From a virus, in the IMG/VR virus record IMGVR_UViG_3300029258_002295, positions 1-27,177 of that record: a DNA stretch of 27,177 nucleotides. One strand, written 5' to 3'. The position numbers were made by a program, and so were the translations under genes. The notes beneath the pieces were generated by a model. It did no database searches and was not told the origin of the DNA. It worked only from the letters and a program-made list of their open reading frames with translations. Positions 1 through 6,041 of this stretch are shown here, piece by piece; position 1 is the first letter of the stretch; the number at the start of each line of letters is the position of its first letter.

Positions 1-1
1 G

Positions 2-637
2 ATCCCGTTCGGTCGCGAGACGGACAAGGCAATCGCCATGCGCATCGGGTGTTCGGTATCGGCCGTGGTGAGGCAGCGCAGGAGGCGCGGCATCGACGCC
101 AAGTACAAAGGGGGAAAGCCCAAGGCCGACTGGGGCGCACTCCCGCTGGGCCAGGTACCGGATACCCACATCGCGCAGCAGGTCGGCTGCTCTCGAGAGA
201 GGGTCCGACAGCACAGAGAGAAGCGCGGCATCCCGTCGCATCGTAGCCAGCAGACCACCGAGGGTCGGTTTCTGCGGCACACGAAGTCGAAGGGCGCGTG
301 TCTCGTTTGGACCGGTGGGGGTGGATTCCACATTGGCACCAAGACCACGGCGCCGGCGCGGTTCGCGTACGAGCAGTTCGTGGGGCCCGTCCCGCATGAC
401 CGGAGTGTCCGCCCCACCTGCGGGAACCCTGCGTGCGTCCGCCCGGCGCACCTCGAGACCTACGTCCCAAATACGGGGCTCCGCAAGCTGACCGAGTACG
501 AGGCGGCGACGATCCGCCGTCTCTACAAAGAGGGGTGGTCGTGCGGGAAGTTGTCCCGCGCGTTCGGGTGCCATCCGGTCACTGCCAGCAAAATCGGTCG
601 CGGGTTGATCTACCGCGACCTCACCGAGGAGGAGTAG
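2..637 (+). CDS. HTH / HNH-like DNA-binding protein, 5' partial
   Basis: The frame is open from base 2, and the residues before the first Met (base 38) match a later segment, so the gene probably continues left of the window. Two copies of a helix-turn-helix-like unit (P-[FL]-G-x3-D-x2-IA-x3-GCS) start at 5 and 143, a 46-residue period. A third HTH-like segment lies at 488-615. Between them is an HNH_3-type core: W-T-G, AYE-x-FVGPVP, then C-G-N-P-x-C and P-A-H-L (Cys codons 419-421 and 434-436, His 449-451). In active members a His sits two residues before the first Cys; here that codon (413-415) is Pro. The protein may therefore bind DNA without cutting it, or be a decayed homing endonuclease. 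The fold call is by motif; the function is inferred. Confidence 0.7.
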   Translation: MPFGRETDKAIAMRIGCSVSAVVRQRRRRGIDAKYKGGKPKADWGALPLGQVPDTHIAQQVGCSRERVRQHREKRGIPSHRSQQTTEGRFLRHTKSKGACLVWTGGGGFHIGTKTTAPARFAYEQFVGPVPHDRSVRPTCGNPACVRPAHLETYVPNTGLRKLTEYEAATIRRLYKEGWSCGKLSRAFGCHPVTASKIGRGLIYRDLTEEE

Positions 638-638
638 G

Positions 639-1199
639 ATGGACGGCGCTCCGCTCACGCAGGTCGACGAGGCGCGGGTCGTCCGTGTCGCGCTGGATAA
701 GACGGCGCTGAGGTTCGACGGGCGCGTCGCCGGGCATTGCCTCCGGGACCTGGAGGCAAGCATCGGCCGCGACCGGGCACACGACGAGATGCTCTGCATC
801 ATCACGACCACCATGCTCGAGGAGGTGCTCGAGCCGGGGACCGAGGACTCGGTCGTCGTAGACTTCTACGCCCCGGCGACGTGGTGGGAGCACTTCAAGC
901 GCGAGCACTTCCCGCCGTGGTTGCTACGCCGCTACCCGGTCCGCCTCCTCCGCTACACGCGGGAGGTCTCGGTCAAGGTGACCGCGGCCTATCCGAGGGC
1001 CGAGCTGCTCGTCCCTGACGAGGTAGGCGAGGCCGTCATCCACGCCCGCCTCGAGCCGGGTGCCCCAGAGCCACGGGACCGCGGGTTCTGCATGGTGAAC
1101 TGGGGCTACGGCGGGGACGTGGACAACATCGTCGAGGAGATGGACGCAGACGATGTGCCGTACGTCGACTGGAGCAACAGCAGAATGGAGGGGCCATGA
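639..1199 (+). CDS. Conserved-looking phage protein of unknown function
   Basis: A 186-residue soluble protein with no signal peptide or membrane segment. ATG 639 follows the previous stop by one base and has a GAGGAGG ribosome site inside the end of the upstream gene. The centre carries a tryptophan/aromatic-rich stretch (WWEHFKREHFPPWLLRR) followed by a beta-type region with a YPRAEL motif. I recall similar arrangements in hypothetical proteins of actinobacterial and other phages, but know no function for them. The C terminus is acidic. It overlaps the next gene by 4 bp (ATGA), so it is probably co-translated with it. No catalytic motif was seen. Confidence 0.75.
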   Translation: MDGAPLTQVDEARVVRVALDKTALRFDGRVAGHCLRDLEASIGRDRAHDEMLCIITTTMLEEVLEPGTEDSVVVDFYAPATWWEHFKREHFPPWLLRRYPVRLLRYTREVSVKVTAAYPRAELLVPDEVGEAVIHARLEPGAPEPRDRGFCMVNWGYGGDVDNIVEEMDADDVPYVDWSNSRMEGP

Positions 1200-1474
1200 C
1201 CAAGGGGGAGATGATGGTCTGGGCTGCGGCCTACGCCGTCGAATACCATGCACGGATGCGCGAACGATGCCCGCGCGACTATATCTTGCCAGGGAACGAG
1301 CACAAGCGGGCCGAGTGGGAGTGCGGGAACGTGCACGCGGCCATCGAGACCGCGTACTGCGCGGTTTCGAGCATGGGCGATGAGCGCGACGCGTACGACG
1401 AGGGCTGGGAGGGCGACGACTCGGTGGCGATGCTCGACGAGATGCTCGGGCTGAAGAAAGGAGCGAAGGGATGA
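1196..1474 (+). CDS. Hypothetical small phage protein (92 aa)
   Basis: Starts in an ATGA overlap with the preceding gene and ends in an ATGA overlap with the next, so it is a link in a translationally coupled chain. The protein is mainly helical by composition, with an N-terminal half rich in Ala, Tyr and Glu, and an acidic DE/GD-rich segment before a short basic tail. Two Cys residues (RERCP and WECGN) are not arranged as a zinc site. I do not recognise the family. Support for its being real comes from the tight coupling and from third-position GC bias like its neighbours. Confidence 0.7.
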   Translation: MTKGEMMVWAAAYAVEYHARMRERCPRDYILPGNEHKRAEWECGNVHAAIETAYCAVSSMGDERDAYDEGWEGDDSVAMLDEMLGLKKGAKG

Positions 1475-1935
1475 GCGAGTACACGGACAACGACTTACCC
1501 GATACGCAGCAGCGCATCGCCGAGGCGGTCGAGATCGCAAACGAGCTTTTGGTTGAGGACAAGGACGGGCGCCATTTGCTCTCGACGGTCCTGACGCTGG
1601 CCAAGGCTGTCGTCGATATGGACGCCCGGATCGACGACGAGGCCCCGCTGCGGAGCGCGCGCTCATCGGAACTCGACACCATCGAGCTGAAGGAGGCCGA
1701 CGGCACCGTCGCGACGGTCTGTACCCTGGACGTGATGGCCGTACTCGATGCGACCCGGCGGTCACTGAGGGAGGCCGGATTCTCTCAGGACGACATCGAG
1801 GACATGGACCTCGATCCGCAGGAAAGCTGCATCGTAGTCCTCCAGGACGGCGACTGGTCGATCGGGCCGATCCGAGAGCCGCGCGCCGTCGTGGCCCGGA
1901 GAATCTGGGGGGAGCGAGGAGGGTCCTATGTGTAA
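1471..1935 (+). CDS. Hypothetical acidic phage protein (154 aa)
   Basis: ATG 1471 overlaps the upstream stop by 4 bp and has an AAGGAGCGAAGGG ribosome site. The first 55 residues look helical, and a beta-rich C-terminal half contains VVLQDGDWSIGPIR. The protein is strongly acidic (many DD/DE pairs). No membrane segment, signal or catalytic motif was recognised. It overlaps the next gene by 8 bp. Probably a small cytoplasmic early or accessory protein; function unknown. Confidence 0.7.
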   Translation: MSEYTDNDLPDTQQRIAEAVEIANELLVEDKDGRHLLSTVLTLAKAVVDMDARIDDEAPLRSARSSELDTIELKEADGTVATVCTLDVMAVLDATRRSLREAGFSQDDIEDMDLDPQESCIVVLQDGDWSIGPIREPRAVVARRIWGERGGSYV

Positions 1936-2302
1936 CCCACAAGACGGGGAGAAGATCTCGCGAGCCGAGGTCGATGAGTGGTACGACAGGGTAGAGGGGT
2001 CGTTTAGCTGCGGCACAGAGGACAGCCACGAGTGGACGACCAGCGAGATGGCGCGCGTGCTCAACGAGGTCAAGCGCCTGAACCGACTCCTGGAAGGTCA
2101 CGACTGCCCGAGCGGGCTCGTTCACCGCGCCATGTACGAGCAGATGGTCGAGGAGAGGGACGCGCTCAGGGCAGACATCCGGGCTGCCACGGACATCCTG
2201 CACAACGTACAGCTGTGTGATGACGGCACCCAGTATGACTCCCAGCAGCACCTGGCCTACGTAGTCGCGGGCCACCTCAAGAAGAACGGAGGTGGGCGAT
2301 GA
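1928..2302 (+). CDS. Hypothetical protein with coiled-coil segment (124 aa)
   Basis: ATG 1928 lies inside the end of the upstream gene behind a GAGGAGGG ribosome site. Residues about 40-85 form a likely heptad-bearing helix (EMARVLNEVKRLNRLLEG, then a second helix with VEERDALRADI), which suggests an oligomer or a peptide that docks to a partner. Four Cys residues are scattered rather than paired as CxxC. It ends in a 4-bp ATGA overlap with the next gene. The family is not recognised. Confidence 0.65.
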   Translation: MCNPQDGEKISRAEVDEWYDRVEGSFSCGTEDSHEWTTSEMARVLNEVKRLNRLLEGHDCPSGLVHRAMYEQMVEERDALRADIRAATDILHNVQLCDDGTQYDSQQHLAYVVAGHLKKNGGGR

Positions 2303-2763
2303 ATCGCTTGTACAACATCGGGCCAGTCGGAGCCATTGGCGTGCTCACCGTGCTCTTCATTCTGGGCTCAGGCCACCTGACCGTAGGGTGCCGCGAGCAT
2401 CCGCCGCAGCCGACGGCGACCGCCCGTGGCTTCCCTGGCTATGTACTGGCCGAGAGCCAGGACAAAACCCCCGACCGCGTGCACAAGGCGTTCCTGGACT
2501 GCCTCGAGAGCGCTCCGGGCTATGCCCAAAACCGAACCGCGTGGTGCGAGGGGTATGCCAGGTCGCTCTACGGCCTCCCGAGGGAGCGGTGCCGTGCCGA
2601 CATCGACGCCGCAGTCGAGAAGGAGCGCGCTGCCTGCGATGCCCGGCGCTGGAAGTGCCGCGCGTGGGTAGGCCCAGGCGGGGGCCCGGTCTGCCAGGTT
2701 CTCCAGTGGGACGAGGGGTGCCCGGAGCGCGAGGGCGACTCCCCGTCCATCTGCTACGACTGA
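2299..2763 (+). CDS. Cys-rich exported or membrane-anchored protein, possible lipoprotein
   Basis: The N terminus reads as an export signal: MNR, then a hydrophobic stretch at about residues 8-25, then T-V-G-C with Cys31. This could be a weak lipobox (the canonical form is L-[AS]-[GA]-C). After Cys31 comes a Pro/Thr linker and then a mature region of about 120 residues holding nine more Cys, enough for several disulfides, which fits a periplasmic location. The start is an ATGA overlap with the previous gene. Phage outer spanins are small lipoproteins, but this one is long, Cys-rich and not near recognisable lysis genes, so I do not call it a spanin. Function unknown; envelope location is inferred. 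Confidence 0.65.
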   Translation: MNRLYNIGPVGAIGVLTVLFILGSGHLTVGCREHPPQPTATARGFPGYVLAESQDKTPDRVHKAFLDCLESAPGYAQNRTAWCEGYARSLYGLPRERCRADIDAAVEKERAACDARRWKCRAWVGPGGGPVCQVLQWDEGCPEREGDSPSICYD

Positions 2764-2843
2764 TGCCGCGCCGCAGGGCCATCACCTTCGGTCACGCGTA
2801 CTGGCTCGCCGTGGAATACGCCGCAGAGCGCAGAATGTGGTAG
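2763..2843 (+). CDS. Possible 26-residue basic peptide
   Basis: A short frame begins in a TGATG overlap with the previous stop and ends just before the next gene. The peptide starts MPRRRAITFG and is basic and aromatic with a helical centre. Evidence is limited to the coupling geometry, lack of any competing gene and a fitting gap length. It could equally be spacer. No homology is claimed. Confidence 0.35.
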   Translation: MPRRRAITFGHAYWLAVEYAAERRMW

Positions 2844-2856
2844 GATAGGACCAGAG

Positions 2857-3369
2857 ATGGGCGACAAGAAGAAATCACCCCCGAAGAAACGACGCAAGTC
2901 GACGCCGGGTATAACGAAGACCAAGTACGACGAGATGCTCGCCGCCTACATCGAGCGCGAGTCCATCGCACACGTCGCACGGACATGCGGGGTTTCCCAC
3001 ACCACAGCCCGTAAGTATGTGAACCAGGGCAACAAACGCCGAGGGCTGGTCGCCATCAAGGACCGCGTCCGCGTCATCCGCGAGACCCAGTCGGCGAAGG
3101 AGGACTACGACATCGCCAAGGCCCGGGCCGAGACCCGGACGATGGCGCGCGCCCTCCAGCGCAAGATAGCCCTAGCCATCAAGGACCTGGACCAGGACGA
3201 CCTCTCGGCAGACAAGCTGGCCGAGCACTTGTCCAAGGTCCACGCCCTCATCGAGCGGACGTTCGGCGGTGCGGACCAGACGGTCGAGGTACGAGGGGCC
3301 CTGTCCCACCTGACGGTCGAGGAGCTGGAGCGGTACATCAAAGAGGGCGTCATGCCCCCGGGGGAGTAG
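2857..3369 (+). CDS. HTH protein, candidate terminase small subunit
   Basis: A 170-residue protein with a Lys-rich N terminus, then a helix-turn-helix at about residues 35-58 (SIAHVARTCGVSHTTARKYV). A long charged helical middle (about 75-140) suits oligomerisation, and a short C-terminal segment contains SHLTVEELERYI. This order, N-terminal HTH then oligomerisation helices then a short C-terminal tail, is that of many phage small terminases, which bind the packaging start site and load the large subunit. The large subunit lies about 2.7 kb downstream on the same strand. The HTH is seen in the sequence; the TerS role is inferred. A transcription regulator is the main alternative. Confidence 0.6.
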   Translation: MGDKKKSPPKKRRKSTPGITKTKYDEMLAAYIERESIAHVARTCGVSHTTARKYVNQGNKRRGLVAIKDRVRVIRETQSAKEDYDIAKARAETRTMARALQRKIALAIKDLDQDDLSADKLAEHLSKVHALIERTFGGADQTVEVRGALSHLTVEELERYIKEGVMPPGE

Positions 3370-3389
3370 GCAACACGAGGAGGATTGGG

Positions 3390-4094
3390 GTGGAGAAATA
3401 TCACAAGATACAGTCGGTCTACCTTCGGTGCACGGAGAAAGGCCCGAACAAGGGCAAGCTCATCGACGGGGCGTGGACCTTGCCCGAGTTCAAGACGCTC
3501 GCCGATGTCCCGTGGGAAACCACGGAGAAGGTTGACGGCACGAACGTCCGCGTATCGTATGATCGAGAGACCGGCGAGGTCGCTATCGCCGGCAGGACCG
3601 ATCGGGCGCAGCTGCCGCCGCATCTTGCCGCGTACTTGAGCGAGACCTTCACACCGGATGCTCTTGCCGCCGCCGACCTGCCCTCGTGTACGCTTTACGG
3701 CGAGGGCGCGGGGCACAAGATCCAGTTCCCCGCCGGGAAGGGATATACAGCATTTGGCGATGGCGCGGGCTTTGTGCTCTTTGATGTCCGAGTGGGGCCG
3801 TTCTGGCTCCGGCGCGATGATGTCGTCGACGTGGCCACCAGGCTCCGTCTGAGGTCTACCCGACAGTACGAAGATATGACCCTGAGCACAGCCATATCTG
3901 TGGTGCGCGATGGATTCCCGTCGTTCCTGGGTGGCATTCGTGCGGAGGGGCTCGTGCTCCGTGCCCCGCACGGGTTGCTCCGGCGCAATTCGGAGCGGCT
4001 CATCGTCAAGGTCAAGACCGTCGACTTCGCCAAGGGCCTGGCGCCTGCTGGCACCGATCCTGGCCCGTTCTCCCCGCGCCCCGGGAGGGAGTAG
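3390..4094 (+). CDS. RNA ligase (Rnl2-like nucleotidyltransferase)
   Basis: Predicted ATP-dependent RNA ligase, joining 3'-OH and 5'-phosphate RNA ends through a lysyl-AMP intermediate. The nucleotidyltransferase motifs appear in order: motif I EKVDGTN with catalytic Lys47, a basic/beta segment, LYGEGAG near residue 110, motif III around F131-D132-V133-R134, motif IV E186-G-L-V-L-R, and motif V with K207 and K209. At 234 residues it has the catalytic domain only, without a large C-terminal domain. The GTG start at 3390 is preceded by AGGAGG at 3378-3383. In phages such ligases repair tRNA or other RNA cut by host anticodon nucleases; no kinase/phosphatase partner is visible here. Family assignment is strong; substrate is inferred. 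Confidence 0.85.
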   Translation: MEKYHKIQSVYLRCTEKGPNKGKLIDGAWTLPEFKTLADVPWETTEKVDGTNVRVSYDRETGEVAIAGRTDRAQLPPHLAAYLSETFTPDALAAADLPSCTLYGEGAGHKIQFPAGKGYTAFGDGAGFVLFDVRVGPFWLRRDDVVDVATRLRLRSTRQYEDMTLSTAISVVRDGFPSFLGGIRAEGLVLRAPHGLLRRNSERLIVKVKTVDFAKGLAPAGTDPGPFSPRPGRE

Positions 4095-4484
4095 ATGGCG
4101 GATTACGTGCCCGAGCTGATGTTGGCAGTGGTGCTGAGCGTGCCGATCGTCGCGTGGGTGGTACAGGCCATCAAGCTACGCCGCGCACTGCGCAGGCCGG
4201 CTGACCCAGCACCGCGTGCACTGCCGCCGCATCCGTGGTGGGGCAGTGCCGAGGTCGGGATTATTTCGAAGCCGCTTCCCGGCGGGGTCGGATACGCGCA
4301 TGTGCCTGGGGCAGAGTGTGGGTACTGGTGTCAGTCCTGCGGTCGTAATTCGTGGTTCCGCACCGGCGATCCCGCGCCGCGGTCGTGCCCGAAATGCGAC
4401 TACACAGGCCTTGGGTGGGACTACGACTCCCGGAAATGGCCGGGCTGGCACGACGGCGGAGGGCGCGGCGATGACGTGTCCTAG
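4095..4484 (+). CDS. Single-pass membrane protein with zinc ribbon
   Basis: The ATG directly abuts the RNA-ligase stop. Residues about 7-27 form one hydrophobic helix followed by a basic KLRRALRR patch, so the C-terminal part probably faces the cytoplasm. A Pro-rich linker leads to a Cys4 zinc ribbon: C79-x2-C82 and C98-x2-C101, with C75 nearby. A membrane-anchored zinc ribbon could recruit a nucleic acid or protein partner to the membrane, but I do not recognise a named family. The last 14 bp overlap the next gene, which also begins with a CxxC motif. Confidence 0.7.
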   Translation: MADYVPELMLAVVLSVPIVAWVVQAIKLRRALRRPADPAPRALPPHPWWGSAEVGIISKPLPGGVGYAHVPGAECGYWCQSCGRNSWFRTGDPAPRSCPKCDYTGLGWDYDSRKWPGWHDGGGRGDDVS

Positions 4485-4968
4485 ATGCGGGGCTACAGAG
4501 GGAGTCGAGGAGAGCGGCGGGTGCACCGTGCACTACTGCCCCAACGGCTGCGGTGAGGTCACGTGGGACAACGAAACAGGCCGAGAGATGTACAGGGATG
4601 GGGCGTACGCCGAGGAGGCAGAGGTGGAGCAGAAGGCACAGGCAGCATACGAGGAGGTCGTTGGCGACGGTGGCTTCCGGTCGCCGCTCATGTTCGGGCA
4701 GATGGTCTACGTGGTCCAGCCGGACATCCCCGGTGGGCCTGGTCGCGTCGCGCCTGCGGTGTTCCTCTGCGATTCGTCCCGCGCGCACCGGACGGCCAAG
4801 GTGGGATACCCGAACGGTGAGTCCGAGAGCGTCGGGCTCGAGCGCGTCTACCTGACGCCGTTCGGCGCTACGGAGGGGGCAAGCGTGGGTGGCTTTTTCG
4901 ACGACAAGAGAATCACCGAGCGGATCGAGGCGTGGGTGCGCCTCGAGGAGGGAGGACACGATGGATGA
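4471..4968 (+). CDS. Zinc-ribbon protein of unknown function (165 aa)
   Basis: I chose ATG 4471, inside the end of the preceding gene, because the protein then begins directly with a zinc site: C3-x2-C6, followed by C18, C23 and C27. The frame is open upstream but lacks a better start. After the ribbon comes an acidic helix (about residues 45-65) and a beta-rich C-terminal region with QMVYVVQPDIPGG and RVYLTPFG. Small phage proteins of this layout often modify host transcription or translation, but that is analogy only. It overlaps the next gene by 8 bp. Confidence 0.7.
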   Translation: MTCPRCGATEGVEESGGCTVHYCPNGCGEVTWDNETGREMYRDGAYAEEAEVEQKAQAAYEEVVGDGGFRSPLMFGQMVYVVQPDIPGGPGRVAPAVFLCDSSRAHRTAKVGYPNGESESVGLERVYLTPFGATEGASVGGFFDDKRITERIEAWVRLEEGGHDG

Positions 4969-5173
4969 GAAGCAGTGCTGGCACAGCGATATCGAGGTTG
5001 CGACACGCACCCTTTCCGACGGGCGCAACACCCCTGGGGCTGGGGTACGCCTGGCGTGCGCGAAGTGCCGGACCACCACCCGCTACAACCAGTACCGGGA
5101 GCGCCGGCCCGAGGAGTGCCCGCACTGCGGGTTCGACGGGACACCGGAGCCGGAGGAGGGGGAGGATGGGTAG
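4961..5173 (+). CDS. Small zinc-ribbon protein (70 aa)
   Basis: ATG 4961 has a strong GAGGAGGGAGGA ribosome site. The core is a clean four-cysteine ribbon, C33-x2-C36 and C53-x2-C56, with basic residues between the pairs (RTTTRYNQYRERR) that could contact nucleic acid. The tail is acidic and rich in Gly, Pro and Glu. It overlaps both neighbours by 8 bp. The zinc site is visible by motif; the function is unknown. Confidence 0.72.
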   Translation: MDEKQCWHSDIEVATRTLSDGRNTPGAGVRLACAKCRTTTRYNQYRERRPEECPHCGFDGTPEPEEGEDG

Positions 5174-5543
5174 GCCCGAGCCAGAGCCCATGCCCAAGGT
5201 CCTGCCGCCCGCTCCGTGGCCTGACCCACCGGCGAGCACCGTCGACAAGAACCAGCTGATCGACCCCGACCACCTGGGCGACGAGGCCCTGGACACCATG
5301 CTCGCGCTGTGGGAGCAGACGAGCGGGGGGCCGTGGCACTTCCACGAGGACGCAGGGGGGTTCAGCGTCAGCAGCCACATCGAGGGGGCGCTCATCGACG
5401 CCCACGGCGACAGCGACGCCGGGGACCACGAGGTCACAATGGACCGGGTAGACGCCAGTTTCATCGCCGAGGCGTGGATGTTCGTCCCGCAGGCGATCCA
5501 TACGATCAAGCGGCTGAGGGCCGCCGTGCGGAGAGGGTGGTGA
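5166..5543 (+). CDS. Conserved-type phage hypothetical protein (125 aa)
   Basis: I chose ATG 5166, which overlaps the previous gene by 8 bp behind GGAGGGGGAGG; the open frame upstream is out of register with any gene-like composition. The protein has a Pro-rich N terminus, a G-P-W motif (SGGPWHFHEDAGGF) and a C-terminal segment of the form D-A-x-F-I-A-x-A-x4-P-x-A-I-x-T-I-x-R-L. The GPW ... FIA ... P pattern recurs in small phage and prophage proteins that I know only as uncharacterised. It is soluble, with no signal. It overlaps the CxxCxxCC gene by 4 bp (GTGA). Confidence 0.7.
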   Translation: MGRPEPEPMPKVLPPAPWPDPPASTVDKNQLIDPDHLGDEALDTMLALWEQTSGGPWHFHEDAGGFSVSSHIEGALIDAHGDSDAGDHEVTMDRVDASFIAEAWMFVPQAIHTIKRLRAAVRRGW

Positions 5544-6019
5544 CCTGGCGCTGCTCTCGCTGTTCGCTCTGTTGCGCGGCCTTCACCCTCTCGAGGGTAG
5601 CCGAGGAGGACGTCGACCGCCTGGGCAGAGAGTTCTTCGTCCGTGATGGGAACGCGTGGGCCATTAGAAAGGCGCCGCGCTCGTGGGCCCCGTGGGCCAA
5701 GGACGGGGTCTGTGTGTTCCTCCAGGACGACCTGCGTTGCTCGGTCCACGACGAGAAGCCGGGGCTCTGCGCCAACTGGTCCTGCGTCGACCAGTACGGA
5801 ACACGGGCGAAGCTAGAGTACGCGAAGTCCATGTATGTCAGAGTTCCTGGGGAGGAGGAGCCGGACGCACGTACGTGCCGTGAGCGATACAGGGCGGTAA
5901 CCCACGGCTGGCTGCCCTGGTGGTACGGGCCTAGTGCGCCTGGTGCCCCGCCACTCGACGACATGATCCAGCGTTCCCCCTGGAGCGCAACCGAACAAAC
6001 GACGGCCCAGGCTGGGTGA
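5540..6019 (+). CDS. YkgJ/CxxCxxCC-family metal-binding cysteine-cluster protein
   Basis: GTG 5540 overlaps the upstream stop in GTGA. Right at the N terminus stands C5-x2-C8-x2-C11-C12, the signature of the CxxCxxCC (YkgJ, PF03692) family thought to bind zinc or iron. The later family cysteines also fit: G-V-C58-V-F-L, L-R-C67-S-V-H, and P-G-L-C77 with C82. Length (159 aa) is normal for the family. The biochemical role of the family is not established; proposals include metal or Fe-S binding and protein modification. It sits directly before the large terminase gene, 22 bp away. Confidence 0.85.
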   Translation: MTWRCSRCSLCCAAFTLSRVAEEDVDRLGREFFVRDGNAWAIRKAPRSWAPWAKDGVCVFLQDDLRCSVHDEKPGLCANWSCVDQYGTRAKLEYAKSMYVRVPGEEEPDARTCRERYRAVTHGWLPWWYGPSAPGAPPLDDMIQRSPWSATEQTTAQAG

Positions 6020-6041
6020 TCTAACGGTTTCATTCGGAGCC

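Noticed and set aside
2838-2846. Extended -10 promoter (TGGTAGGAT) before the HTH gene
   Set aside because: No -35 element, and the predicted transcript start would fall almost on the start codon, losing the ribosome site.
3872-3899. AGATATG / CATATCT inverted repeat in the RNA ligase gene
   Set aside because: Short arms with a long loop inside coding sequence; could be chance.
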